A DNA stretch of 64,000 bases, taken from the NCBI GenBank assembly GCA_905221605.1, contig CAJNDS010002457.1, positions 821,501-885,500 of the forward strand, given 5' to 3'. This DNA comes from Symbiodinium natans (lineage: Eukaryota > Sar > Dinophyceae > Suessiales > Symbiodiniaceae). The stretch's first letter is position 1; every line of letters begins with the position of its first letter. The notes below the pieces were generated by a model. The model was not told the origin of the DNA. It saw nothing but the letters and a program-made list of their open reading frames with translations, and did not search any database. Below are positions 1 to 9,900 of this stretch, piece after piece. The translations under genes and the position numbers were made by a program.

Positions 1-163
1 AGAATTAGAATCCCCTTTCTGACTGATATTCGGGTATTTCCCAAAATAGGGGTACCCCAAATAGACTAGAATCCCCTTAAAGAGGACCCCCCCAAAAGGG
101 TATCCCTGTTTTCGGAATTCCCCCCATCTGGGGCCCCGGGGGGATGATCGTGTTTCATTGCAG

Positions 164-200
164 GGCAGTTGAGAGAGCTGCGCCACAACACGAGATGCAG
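164..200 (+). CDS. possible 37-bp exon, unknown protein
   Basis: The segment lies between a CAG|G acceptor and a CAG|GTGCAAG donor. In one frame it reads AVERAAPQHEMQ. It is too short to identify and rests mainly on the good splice context. Confidence 0.35.
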
Positions 201-360
201 GTGCAAGTTTGCGTGCCCCTTGTTGTTTGGCTCTTAGTACCTTTCAACCCCTGAACCGTAAACCTTATATGGGCAGGTGGTCTCTTTACGCGGGGTTTCT
301 GTCTTATACGGCATATATTCGGGGCTCTTATTAGGGTACCTAGGGGCTATATTGAGGTAT

Positions 361-500
361 CAGGGCAAGAGACAATGAGGCCACCGTCCTTTGTAACGTA
401 AGCCCGTGGAATGGGAGGAGGCCTGTCTGCACTGGTCAGCTTCAAGTTTCTGAAGATGTCGTCGGTCATTCCAACGTGGTTACCCTGCACTTGTGGCTGC
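361..500. other. coding-like island, strand unresolved
   Basis: The minus strand reads through with a hydrophilic, exon-like peptide containing GMTDDIFRNLKL, and the plus strand also has one open frame. There is no telomere repeat inside. The minus reading looks more like protein but there is no decisive splice site. Function unknown. Confidence 0.3.
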
Positions 501-559
501 CCATAAAGCCTCAGGGTTTAGGGTTTAGGGTTTAAACGCCACACAAAACTTCATGCGAA

Positions 560-806
560 CCCTTCACGAAGGGTCCATGTACGGAAATAAGGGATACTGG
601 GGCCTCAAAGTACTTGTTATAGAGGGACTCTGGGGGCCAAGTGTATGAGGGTATTGCCTAAACTTAGGGTTTAGGGTTCAGGGTTTAAGTAGGGTGTAGG
701 GTGAAGGTCGAAAAGGGTTTAGGGTCTAGGGTGTGGGGTTTAGGGTTTAGGGTTTCGGGTTTAGGGTTTAGGGTTTAGGGTTTATAGGGTTCCATGGACC
801 CGTAGG
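560..806. mobile_element. family C inverted-repeat element split by telomere arrays
   Basis: The left arm (GGGTCCATGTAC then TACTGGGGCC and GGGGGCCAAGT) is near 563 to 650, and the matching right arm (CCATGGACCCGTAGGG) is at 791. TTTAGGG units at about 663 to 785 separate them. Intact copies of the same family at 11965, 15238 and 41830 are only about 90 to 115 bp long, so the arrays appear to be inserted material. Confidence 0.6.
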
Positions 807-820
807 GCTTCGCAGCCCAG

Positions 821-889
821 GTGACGATCAGCCCATTTCCGCTGGAACCCGGTGTCGCCCCGGGCGAGGCTCAGGAGAGGCTTTCAAGA
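821..889 (+). CDS. possible exon, unknown protein
   Basis: After a GCCCAG acceptor the frame begins VTISPFPLEPGVAPGEAQER and meets a stop just before the telomere array, so the exon must end by about 889. It abuts the right arm of the family C element. No domain recognised. Confidence 0.4.
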
Positions 890-891
890 TG

Positions 892-974
892 AGGGTTTAG
901 GGTTTAGGGTTTAGGGTTTAGGGTTTAGGGTTTAGGGTTTAGGGTTTAGGGTTTAGGGTTTAGGGTTTAGGGTT
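892..974 (+). repeat. TTTAGGG array (about 11 units)
   Basis: Near-perfect head-to-tail TTTAGGG heptamers in G-strand orientation, starting directly after the candidate exon ending near 889. Confidence 0.97.
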
Positions 975-2270
975 TGAACGGTTGTTTGCTTTAGGATTGT
1001 AACGGGGCTTTGCTTGAAAGGCTTCAACGTTGTCCAAGCTTCCAGGATGTTGAAGTCGTTGTCCAGGACTACACAGTGTGCTAGTTTACTGGTGGGAAAT
1101 GGTGTTTTGTGTTCAGAGTTTCAATGCTTTATTTATGAATTTTTCATGTGTGTATATATATAATTATAATGTGCTCATGTATTTTATTTATCATGTAGAT
1201 GTAAAATCGCACTTGGTGTATCGCTCTGTCCCTGCTGGTGCTGAAGTGCCAACGCGCTTAGCTTGAGGTTGCGAGAGAGTTTAGGGCCTCCGACACTCCA
1301 AAGCCCTTCGTAAACGCCTCTCCCCCAAAGTGCCCAAACCACCCGAAACCCTTAACCCTAAAACCCAAAAGAACCCAGGTTGGGTCAAAGAGACTAGAGT
1401 TAAGGGACTTATAACGATAGGATCCTCATAACCCAATTCAGGGCCGTTACAACTCTACTCAGGGGGGGGGGGGCCCTAAACCCCAAACCCTGAACCCCAA
1501 ACCCCGAACCCCAAACCCTAAACCCCAAACCCCACACCCTAAAACCCAAACCCTGAACCCTAAACAGCGCCCTTAGGAGCAGCGGGGCTCCGCCTCGCAA
1601 CTGCTGCGGGCCCCGGGCACCCTCCGATGTGGGATTTCCGGCGTGCAGGGCCGCCCAGTGTTTAGGGTTTAGGGCTAGGGTTTAGGGTTTAGGGTGTAGG
1701 CATTAAATTAGGGTTTATGGGGTTCAGGGTTTCGGGTGGGAAGGGGCCTACAATGCTGGTGGGGGTTTTTAGGGGTTCGGGTTTGCTTTCGAGCAGGCAA
1801 TTTGCTAACCCCCGTACCCCCAAAACTGTCGCATGCTCCGAGGTTTTGCTTGAACGCCCCCCCCCCCCCCTCCATAGGCTCCAAGCCCATATGCTTTTGG
1901 ATTGGCATGTCCCTTCATCAGGCTCATGGTGGATCCTGTATACATTCCTAGCAGTCACTCCACACAGTGCCTTGGATGAATTGGCGAGCTGCACAAGGTG
2001 GATCGGAGGCTCGATGATAATTCTTCGGAGTGATTGGCCGCAGCAGCTCTTCGTTGACTGCGTCAGCAGGCCCTTATTCCCTCCCTTTGGGTTTAAGTTG
2101 CCTTACAAGCCCCTTTAACCCAAGAAGGGTCCCCTCTTTATTCCTAGGCTACTCTTGGGCCTAGCCTAAAACCGCTCGAACCCTCACCCTAAACCCTAAA
2201 CCCTAAACCCTAAACGCCCTAAACCCTAAACGCCCTAAACCCCAAACCCTAAACGCCTTCAACCCTCGAG

Positions 2271-2370
2271 GTATCCCGTGGCCTTCAGCCGCCGAGCCCT
2301 GGAGAAGTGGCACCGCCGCGCTGGCGGGAGATGTCCCCTCAGCGGCAGCCCCATGGACCTCAAGGACCAG
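2271..2370 (+). CDS. exon of a U-box/RING-like domain protein
   Basis: The exon begins after CTCGAG|G and ends CAG before GGTTTGGGG (100 bp, 33 full codons). It reads FSRRALEKWHRRAGGRCPLS and continues GSPMDLKD. This resembles the second half of a U-box: a Tyr/Phe-Ser-Arg-Arg-Ala-Leu-x-x-Trp helix followed by a CPLSG-x-P turn and a hydrophilic tail. U-box proteins are E3 ubiquitin ligases acting in protein turnover. The first half of the domain was not found in this window, so the assignment rests on about 30 residues. The antisense reading is poor. Confidence 0.5.
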
Positions 2371-2439
2371 GGTTTGGGGTTTAGGTATTGGGTTTAGAGA
2401 CCCTGTATATAAGATTATACAAGTCTATAAGAAAAACAA

Positions 2440-2508
<69 letters not shown>

Positions 2509-2515
2509 TATTTTT
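2440..2515. repeat. (TA)n followed by (TTTA)n microsatellite
   Basis: About 15 TA units run into about 10 TTTA units. The following sequence 2525 to 2582 contains a roughly 28-bp direct duplication ending in GGTTTAGGGCTA. Confidence 0.95.
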
Positions 2516-2764
2516 TGATTCTATGTATAAGTATAGTTCTAAAGGTTTAGGGCTAAGTATAGTTCTAAAGGTTTAGGGCTAAGGTATCATTAGGGGCCTT
2601 ATGTGGACGCCTCAACGCTGCACAAGGTAGCAGTAGAGTTGGTAACCCTTAACCTCATTGGGACCCATGCAGCGAAGCAGCTTCGCCGGGATTTTGGATC
2701 AGGGTCTCGGGTTCAGGGTTCAGGGTTTAGGGTTTAGGGTTTAGGGTCCCAAAACCCGAGCAAG

Positions 2765-2845
2765 GATGCCGCTGATGCTGCCGATGTCACGGCTGCTTTG
2801 CCCCTCTGCCAAACTGATCCAAACTGTAGACACATGGTGGATTCC
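2765..2845 (+). CDS. possible exon, unknown protein
   Basis: After CAAG|G the phase-0 frame begins DAADAADVTAALPLCQTDPN. The composition is plausible for coding sequence but no domain is evident and the 3' end is uncertain. Confidence 0.3.
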
Positions 2846-3532
2846 GAAATTGGGTTTAGGGTCAGGGTTTAGGCTTTCTGGCAGTCACCAAGTCCCAGTT
2901 GCAAAAGGGTTAGTTAGGGCACCAAATTGGGGGTCCTGATTGCTTAGAAGAGCTCAAAAAGCCAAAAACACCCCCCCTCAGGCTACAGTGGCTCGAGAGT
3001 GAGAGTCCGCCAGTGCCGGCTGCATGACCGGTGCCTTTCGGCGAACGCTTGAAGAAGGTCGGCCAAACCTGGCTGGACCAGGTTTCTGAAGGTCTGAAGC
3101 CTCCTGCTTCTTTCATAGCATGAGGCAGCAGTCCTTAGTTGCTCCACACTCTAAAACCCTAAACCCTTATCCTCAGTAAGCAAAGGCACGTGGCGAGCAA
3201 TGGGCCTGGCATGACCTGAGTGAACCTCCCTATACCGTAGCCTTAAACCCGAAACCCCAAACTGGGTTTAGGGTTTAGGGTTTACGCAGCTTCCAGGTTC
3301 AAAAGGGTTTTGGGTTTATTAAGATAGTGGCAAAAAAACATTGTAGCCGCAAGAATGAGTTGGTGTAGTCGTGGGTTGGGTCATTCCCCCCCCCCCCCCA
3401 TTTTTCTAACAGGAGATCAGCGCAAAAGAGCATGGATTCCATGTGGCCGTAGATTGTGGGCCCTAAACCCTTAAACCTTAAACCCTAAACCGCAAGGGTT
3501 CAGGGCGTAGGGTTTAGGGTTCAGGGCGTGCC

Positions 3533-3596
3533 CTAAACCCTAAACCCTAAACCCTAAACCCTAAACCCTAAACCCTAAACCCTAAACCCTAAACCG
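3533..3596 (-). repeat. CCCTAAA array (about 9 units)
   Basis: Perfect telomeric heptamers in C-strand orientation. A short G-strand block lies just upstream at 3490 to 3530, so the two form a small inverted pair. Confidence 0.97.
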
Positions 3597-4076
3597 TACG
3601 ATTCCTCGGAGAAGTTGGGGGGGCCCAAGAGCTTTGCATCTCACTCTGCACCGAAGGCAGATTTTGTAGTCTGCTCGGGCGGACTGATGCGTTTCCTCAG
3701 GTTTAGGGTTTAGGGTTTAGGAAATAGGGTTTAGGGTTTAGGGTTTAGGGTTTAGGGTTTAGGGTTTAGGGTTTAGGGTCCCACATGCCCTCGTAGACTA
3801 CTATTTGCTTAAGAACCCCCCAACAAATCAACACTAAGAATATCTTGTATTGTTTTTTTGGGGGGGTTCTTGAGCAAGTAGTAGTAGAGGTCGAAGAAGA
3901 TCGGAGGCTCCGCAGAGAGAGACCCGAAGCCTTTTTTTCTCACACGCCGTCGCCCCAGGACCTGAACCGGTGCACTCAACCAATGGTTACTTCTCTAAGA
4001 CACGGTCACATTTGGAAGGCGGCCCCTCTTATTTGGGGTACCCCAAAGCGATCCATTACCTTGCACCAAATCTTGT

Positions 4077-4262
4077 CCTTAGTAGCTGAATGAGTAAGTA
4101 CTTTTGGGGATACTAGAATCCCAAATGGAACTGACAGTGTACTAATTGGGTCGGAAATCTCTAATAGTATTCCCTTATGGTCCCAATTTTTAATCGCACG
4201 ATCATAACCCTCAAATCCCTACTCTAACTATTAAGGTCTCCTATGAACTCAGCAACTATAAG
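4077..4262. mobile_element. family E inverted-repeat element with a second element nested in it
   Basis: The outer arms CTTAGTAGCTGAATGAGTA and TATGAACTCAGCAACTA match family E copies at 15695, 21788 and 47985, which are about 100 bp long. Here the middle is expanded by sequence resembling family F (GGGTCGGAA, TAGTATTCCCTTATGG), indicating one element inserted into another. Confidence 0.55.
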
Positions 4263-5189
4263 TGTCTACTCCTTAAACATCCGTGCTCTGCAGAAGCCTC
4301 CAGGAAGACCGCGCCATTCGCTGGAAAAGGCGTTCTTCATGTGCAATGGGAACCCGGACTCCTGACCCCTACCTAGTAATAGAGTAGGTAACCGATAATC
4401 CCCTTATAATCCCAAGGGTTAACCTTTAGTTCCCCCAGGTTACCGGACTCCTAGACACCTATTAAGCCCTAGTTACCAAAATCAGGGCGGATGTTGAACT
4501 GCCACACAAGTGGACAGCCGAATATGTAAGTCTAGGAGCAGTCCTTTGTAGACCGAGGAGTGCTACTTAGAGGTGCAGGGGTGGTTTTGATTAAGTAGGG
4601 CTAGAAGTGCCTACGATAAGGTGATATCGAGTTATAACTGCAGTTGCCCTATTGGCATTTTCAATGACAAGTACGCGTGACCCTCCAAGTACCTGGTAGC
4701 CCTAAACCCTAAACCCTAAACCCTAAACCCCCCGCTGTCATGCCATCAGCTCCCCTGAGCAGCAGGCCCCAGAAAGGGCTTCAGGGAGTTCTTGGGTTCA
4801 GGGCAACTTAAGGGGTTTCGGGTTTGGGGTTTGGGGTTTAGGGTAACTTCTAGATAGCCCTTACGAAGAGCTTAGCTAGTCCCTATATACCTAAGTAGCG
4901 CCTAGTTTTGCCTTAAGGTTCCTGTCCCTCCTTTAACCCCTTGGGCAAGAAGGCCATGCCCAAGCCACATCCGACTAACGCCCAGTTTGAAAACGCCCCT
5001 TCGACGGGCTGGGGATGCGCGACTTGAGGCCAGTTGGTCTCGGTGCCGCACCTCGCATACAAGTGCGAAGAGGTACGCCCGCAGCTGGGGTTTAGGGTTT
5101 AGGGTTTAGGGTTTAGGCAAGAGTTTCGAGTTCATGGATACCTTATTAGTAGTTAGCTTGCTCCGCTGAGGGTCTAACGGGCGCGACTT

Positions 5190-5305
5190 GGGGGTTGGGG
5201 GGGGGGGGGGGGGGGGGAGGGTTCAGGGTTCAGGGTTCAGGGTTCAGGGTCCAGGGTCCAGGGTCCAGGGTCCAGGGTCCAGGGATCAGGGTTCAGGGTT
5301 TGGCT
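5190..5305 (+). repeat. G homopolymer plus TTCAGGG/TCCAGGG variant array
   Basis: A run of about 20 G is followed by GGGTTCA units that switch to a block of GGGTCCA units and back. These are telomere-like heptamers with shared substitutions, suggesting local homogenisation. Confidence 0.95.
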
Positions 5306-5521
5306 AGACTTCGAGTCCAGTGGCAAAAAAGGGTTCAGGCTCTTCGGTTTAGGGTTTAGGGTTTAGGCAGGGTTTAGGGTTACCGAAGCCTGCTCCAAAA
5401 AGGGCTGCCGCTGCAATTGCCAGCATCCTCAAGCGACTGACGAGAAGCTTAGACCGTGGCGCCCGGGTTTAGGGTTTGGGGTTTGGGGTTTAGGGTTTAG
5501 GGTTTAGGGTTTAGGGGTAAT

Positions 5522-5676
5522 CCTACAAGGAGGACCCCCTTCATATACTAGCTGGACTTAAGGACTTATAACTTGAGTTAGGATCCTTATAACCCATTTT
5601 CGGCCCTTTATAACTCTGCCGATAACTAGGGGGCCCCCTACCCCTAAACCCTAAACCCTACTTGTAGCTTTGGGGC
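5522..5676. mobile_element. family A element with a telomere insert in its right arm
   Basis: The left end is CCTACAAGGAGGACCCCC. The core TTAAGGACTTATAAC, AGGATCCTTATAACCC matches other family A copies. The right arm GGGGGCCCCCTA is separated from the terminal CTTGTAG by CCCTAAACCCTAAACCCTA, which intact copies lack. Confidence 0.75.
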
Positions 5677-5732
5677 CCCTCCTTGTACACCGATGCGAGG
5701 CACTCTTGCGAAGACAGGACATGGGCTGGGAT

Positions 5733-5836
5733 TAGGGTTTAGGGTTTAGGGTTTAGGGTTTAGGGTTTAGGGTTTAGGGTTTAGGGTTTAGGGTTTAGGG
5801 TTTAGGGTTTAGGGTTTAGGGTTTAGGGTTTAGGGG
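5733..5836 (+). repeat. TTTAGGG array (about 15 units)
   Basis: One of the longest perfect G-strand arrays. It runs directly into GGGGTAGGGGCCCCC, the arm sequence of a family A remnant at about 5837 to 5935. Confidence 0.97.
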
Positions 5837-6264
5837 TAGGGGCCCCCTTGCGCTGGTCAACTGTTCAGTTGGGCAATAATGCAGGCAGGGGTCCCCTAGC
5901 TATAAGTAGGTCCCTGAACTCAGGCCAGGCCAAGAAAGGGGCCCTTATTTGTAGCCCAGTGGCACGTCATCCTTTGCCCTTTTGTTTTTGTTGGTTGTGA
6001 GGACATAGGGTTTAGGGTTTAGGGTTTAGGGTTTGGGGTTTGGGGTTTAGGGTTTAGGGTTTAGGGTGGTCCCTTATAAAGTAAGCAACCCCTTTGATAT
6101 GGTTACTGGGCTACCAAGTCGGGTTGGGGGGAGGGGGCCGTTCTTTGCAGACCTCTTCCATCAAAGTACTCATCTAGTTTGTGGTGTCTTCCTTCCGCGC
6201 GCAAACGTTGCGCAAACGCACGGGGGCCTGAAGACGAGTTGGCGCATGTAAGTCCTGGATCCTT

Positions 6265-6388
6265 ACTTGGAGGTTCATGGTACTTAGTAACCAATTATAA
6301 CAGTACTTATAACTCTACGTACAACCATATTAGGGCACTTAAGGGACTTATACGTAAATTTGTTAGTGAGTACCATGAACCTCCAAGT
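6265..6388. mobile_element. family B inverted-repeat element
   Basis: The terminal arms CTTGGAGGTTCATGGTACTTA and GTACCATGAACCTCCAAG are near-perfect inverted repeats around a roughly 80-bp core. Related copies are at 12080, 27758, 32153, 35909 and 62575. There is no coding capacity, as for a MITE. Confidence 0.8.
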
Positions 6389-6450
6389 AGATACTACCAC
6401 CCAGCCCCACATATCTTTCAGCTTGGGCCCTAAACCCTAAACCCTAAACC

Positions 6451-6575
6451 CAGGAGCTCACCTTGGAGAACATACTGGCATTCTTGGCCGACAGCCCGCA
6501 AAATATCGTGGTCTGAGAGGTGCGAAAAAGCCGCCAGCTCGAGGCGGCACGGTGCACTTTCGTGTGCAAGTTGCC
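6451..6575. other. coding-like island, strand unresolved
   Basis: On the plus strand AAACCCAG|GAGCTC opens a frame LTLENILAFLADSPQNIV. On the minus strand a CAG|G acceptor and a CAAG|GTGAGC donor enclose a fully open segment containing FSHLSDHDILRAVGQECQY. Both are plausible; the minus splice sites are the more canonical. Confidence 0.35.
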
Positions 6576-6724
6576 TGTGTAGGGTTTAGTTTAGGGTTTA
6601 GGGTGTAGGGTTTAGGGTTTAGGGTTTAGGGTTTAGGGTTTAGGGTCGATCGTCGCCCCGATTGCTGGTGCAAGTGGATCTTCCGGTCCCAAGTCTTTAG
6701 TGTTCGTGCCAAAGAGCACGCCGA

Positions 6725-6910
6725 CTACAAGGAGGGGTCCCCTAAACCCTAAACCCTAAACCCTAAACCCTAAACCCTAAACCCTAAACCGCCCTTACTA
6801 TAGTAACAGCAGTTAAGGGGCTTATAGCGGCAGATAGGGTCCTGATAACCCAATAGTTGGGATATTTGGGCTCCTGATAGCTCTACTTCTAACTCGGGGG
6901 CCCCTTCTTG
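6725..6910. mobile_element. family A element with about 8 CCCTAAA units in its left arm
   Basis: The left end TACAAGGAGGGGTCCCC is followed at once by CCCTAAA units, after which the element resumes with CCCTTACTATAG and continues to GGGGGCCCCTTCTTG. Intact copies have no repeat at this place. Confidence 0.85.
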
Positions 6911-7024
6911 TTGCTGCCGACGCAAGATCTCCCTCTCGTCTTCAGCGAAAATCGTTGGGTCCAGCTTTTTCGCAATCTCAGTAGTCAACTCGGTAGCCTT
7001 TTTCCTTTTGGGGTATACATAAGC
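6905..7024 (-). CDS. possible minus-strand exon, charged helical protein
   Basis: On the minus strand, after GGTAG|G, the frame contains ELTTEIAKKLDPTIFAEDER and then a Gln-rich segment, and it ends ...CAACAAG|AAGGGGCC at the family A element. That is the same exon-to-element junction (ACAAG|RAGGGGCC) seen on the plus strand at 54279. The charged, helix-like composition favours this strand; the plus strand here reads as a hydrophobic antisense. Confidence 0.45.
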
Positions 7025-7058
7025 CTACCATCAGGTTCACCGTTTCTTGGCTAAGCCC

Positions 7059-7122
7059 AAAACCCTAAACCCTAAACCCTAAACCCTAAACCCTAAACCC
7101 TAAACCCTAAACCCTAAACCCT
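7059..7122 (-). repeat. CCCTAAA array (about 9 units)
   Basis: Perfect C-strand telomeric heptamers. Confidence 0.97.
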
Positions 7123-7125
7123 CAG

Positions 7126-7220
7126 CCGCTCGGTCTCAGAGCTTGAGCCTGAGTCGTTTAGCGGTGACCCAAAGCTTCGAGTCTTCAGACCTCGGACTGC
7201 CAGGAAGACACATCTGTATC
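7126..7220. other. coding-like island, strand unresolved
   Basis: The plus frame after CCTCAG contains SELEPESFSGDPKLRVFRPR. The opposite strand is also open. No domain. Confidence 0.35.
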
Positions 7221-7708
7221 CATTATTTAAACCCTAAACCCTAAACCCTAAACCCTAAACCATTTACAAAAGAACCCCAAAGAAATGGACAACACAAATA
7301 ATCCCCCTATTGCCCTTATAAGGAAGCTCTTTTTTTGTGGGGGGCGGGGGGGCGTGTGGTGTTCTTAAGCAGGTAGTAGGTATGCTTCTGTGTCAAAGCA
7401 TGGCCCTCCTTCCCAGAAAGCTTTTGCCAGATCAGAATCTTGTTATCGGTTTCTTAAGGGTGGGGGGTTCAAGGCGGTTATGTAACCAAGGTGCCCGAAC
7501 ACTCCCTCCTACTCCCTAAGGCTCCCTAAGCTTCCCTGAGGCTCCCTAGGTACCTACCCCCTATGAACCCACTCCCTTAAGAACCCTACAAATTCTAAAC
7601 ACTAAGCCCTAAACCCTAAACCCTAAACCCCAAACCCTAAACCCTAAACCCTAAACCCTGAACCCTAACCCTCCCTTAGCCTGCCAGATCAGAATCTTAC
7701 AGTGCCAG

Positions 7709-7786
7709 GGCATCCCGAAAGCTCGCGAGGATGGGCGAGGCCGCCGGCAGTGAAAGACACCGTCATGTGGGATCCTGTCTATTTGG
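7709..7786 (+). CDS. exon ending at a GTTTAGGG donor
   Basis: CCAG|G begins a 78-bp segment with the frame GWARPPAVKDTVMWDPVYL, ending TTTGG|GTTTAGGG at the first unit of a telomere array. Protein unknown. Confidence 0.5.
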
Positions 7787-8344
7787 GTTTAGGGTTTAGG
7801 GTTTAGGGTTTAGGGTCATTTAGGGTTTAGGGTTTAGGGTTTAGGGTTGGGTCATGTTCGCAGGCCTAGTATCACTACTTGGCGAGTGGCAACTTGTTAT
7901 GTTCCATCCGGACTGTGTTGCTCAACGCTAGCACGGGGCTTTGACTGTCTTGTATCGGCCGCGATGACTTATGAAAGGTTGTGCTCGGCCTGTTGACCCT
8001 GAAGCCTGCCCAAAGGCTCCTATGAAGTATCTTTTTGGGCTAGTATACCAGAATCCCCTATAACTAACCCCAAAAAGGAGCTGCCTTTGAGCCTTCAGGC
8101 AACCTCAAAACCCGGAACGGGACCCCCATACCCTGCCAAGCCTCACCTCCCTAAACCCTAAACCCTAAGCCCTAAGCCCTAAACCCTAAACCTTGGATCT
8201 CGACTGGAGGTCACCAGGGCGGCCAGTCCGACCGGAGCATGGCCGCACAAGGTGTTCCCCTCAAAAGGGTTTAGGCTTTGATTCGGGTTTAGGGTTTAGG
8301 GTTTAGGGTTTAGCTTTCAGGGTTCAGGGTTTAGGGTAAAGGGT

Positions 8345-8480
8345 TAGGGAGGAGAGGCAGCAGGAATGAGCGCTGTGTTGAGAGGCCCTTCAGCAGGAGT
8401 GGAGTGATCAGTGACAGTCACAGCGATCAGACTTTCGTATCTTGCCACAACGCGCTTGTTACCCTTTGGCGCCCTCGGCC
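8345..8480. other. coding-like island, strand unresolved
   Basis: The minus strand has about 44 open codons including GNKRVVARYESLIAVTVTD; the plus strand also has an open frame (CVERPFSRSGVISDSHSD). The minus reading is preferred but unproven. Confidence 0.3.
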
Positions 8481-8790
8481 ACCCCCTGTGCCTAGTCCGA
8501 AATGCCTAGAATAGCCGTTGTACCCTGAGAAACGCGCAATGTGCCTTATCTTAACTATTGCGGAAATAGGCTAAGTTACATGGTTTCTCCAGGAAAACCC
8601 AAAACCCAAAAACCCCCTAAGCCTTTGTCACCGCCCCCCTAGGTTGCCAGCGCGATGCAGGAGGAGGCATCGCCACAATTTTTGTGAGTGTGTCTCAGGG
8701 TAGTTACATGGCCCTTAGTATGGGCTCTTAACTGGGGAACCCTTGTATCCTCCCAAAATCTCTGCAGAGTGAGTGCACCCAGAAACTTAC

Positions 8791-8895
8791 AGCCTCTTCG
8801 TTGCGGTTCTGGAAATCACCAATCAATGCAGCTGTGACAACGTTGCTGTATCCACAGGCCGCATGCCGGAGAAGAGCATGACGAATTGCCAAAAA
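8791..8895 (-). CDS. possible minus-strand exon with canonical GTAAGT donor
   Basis: On the minus strand the frame contains HAACGYSNVVTAALIGDFQN followed by RNEEA and then GTAAGT. The composition is convincingly protein-like. The plus strand is also open, so the strand is likely but not certain. Product unknown. Confidence 0.45.
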
Positions 8896-9080
8896 CTCCC
8901 CTAAACCCTAAACCCTAAACCCTAAACCCTAAACCCTAAACCCTAAACCCCCCTGGTTTCACAAACTCGGTCATTCCTTGCCGTAAGCAACTCGAAAACG
9001 TTGACCGGCCACGGCGCGCCGAAATTCCAGACCCCCGGCCCTAAATTCCTGGCCTGCCTTGCGCCAGTGTGAGAGTCGCC

Positions 9081-9184
9081 CTAAACCCTAAACCCTAAAC
9101 CCTAAACCCTAAACCCTAAACCCTAAACCCTAAACCCTAAACCCTAAACCCTAAACCCTAAACCCTAACCCTAAACCCTAAACC
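9081..9184 (-). repeat. CCCTAAA array (about 14 units)
   Basis: Long, nearly perfect C-strand telomeric array ending just before the TCTCCAG acceptor of the next candidate exon. Confidence 0.97.
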
Positions 9185-9195
9185 CATTTCTCCAG

Positions 9196-9243
9196 GCAAT
9201 GGTTCGCCAGGAGAGACCCTGGGAGAGCATGCAGCTGAGCAGG
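9196..9243 (+). CDS. possible exon, unknown protein
   Basis: Acceptor TCTCCAG|G directly after a telomere array; frame AMVRQERPWESMQLSR, then a stop at GGATAG. Short and unidentified. Confidence 0.45.
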
Positions 9244-9374
9244 GGATAGGGCTTATGGGAACCCTAAGCCCTAAACCCAAGGCAGAAAAAGCCCTAAACC
9301 CTAGCCCTAAACCCTTTTTACCCTAAACCCTAAACCCTAAACCCTAGTGTGAGAGTCGAAACTATAAACCCCAG

Positions 9375-9657
9375 AGGTTTAGATGCCGAACCCATGCTCA
9401 AGGTTGAGGAGATTCAGCGTGGGACGGCGGGAAGGCTAGCGAAAGCAAACGAGTTACTTAGCATGAAGCGGGCAAGTGCTGGTGTATTGCAGCACTTGCT
9501 TGTCATTTCAAAAAAGCTCACACGTACACATGCGATGTACAGAGGTACGCGTGTGTATATTCACATAGTCTATAGTGCATGTTTTGTTGTGTTGTGTGTT
9601 TTGTTCTGTTGCATTGCGTTGCGTTGCGTTGTGTCGTGTTGTGTTGACGCAATGTAG
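9375..9657 (+). CDS. candidate terminal exon, unknown protein
   Basis: After CCCCAG the frame begins GLDAEPMLKVEEIQRGTAGR and stays open to a stop at 9655. The first 60 or so codons are charged and helix-like; the last part becomes T/G-rich and hydrophobic (GTTTTGTTGTG), so the true coding end may be earlier. Following sequence to about 9900 is T-rich and free of telomere units, as expected of a 3' untranslated region. Confidence 0.45.
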
Positions 9658-9900
9658 TGTGACGTTCCTATTTCACTTCGATCCAAATCAACGTTCACCA
9701 TCTCTGTGCTGTACTGGTATATGCACTGTTTCGTTTTCAGTGTTCAGTGGCAAAGGAATGACAACATGCGTGTTGTGGCATCGTGGATATACCGGACGAA
9801 CATTTATTAGCGTTACTCTGATGAATACATGTGCAAGACTGTGAAAATCATGAGAATGTACATTCTCAATGTATGCCTGCTAGTATTGTTGTTATGGTTG
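9658..9900 (+). other. T-rich, repeat-free stretch, possibly 3' UTR
   Basis: No telomere unit, no clear coding frame; pyrimidine/TG-rich on the plus strand. Consistent with the 3' end of the gene to its left. No polyadenylation signal can be named. Confidence 0.3.

Noticed and set aside
1409-2118. Several 60- to 130-codon frames at 1.4 to 2.1 kb
   Set aside because: They consist largely of translated telomere-like repeats (Gly-Phe-Arg-Val, Leu-Asn-Pro) and poly-C; no splice-bounded exon.
9540-9660. Coding sequence through the TTGTGTTG-rich end of the frame at 9.35 kb
   Set aside because: The last 30 or so codons are low-complexity TG-rich sequence, more likely untranslated; only the first part is supported.
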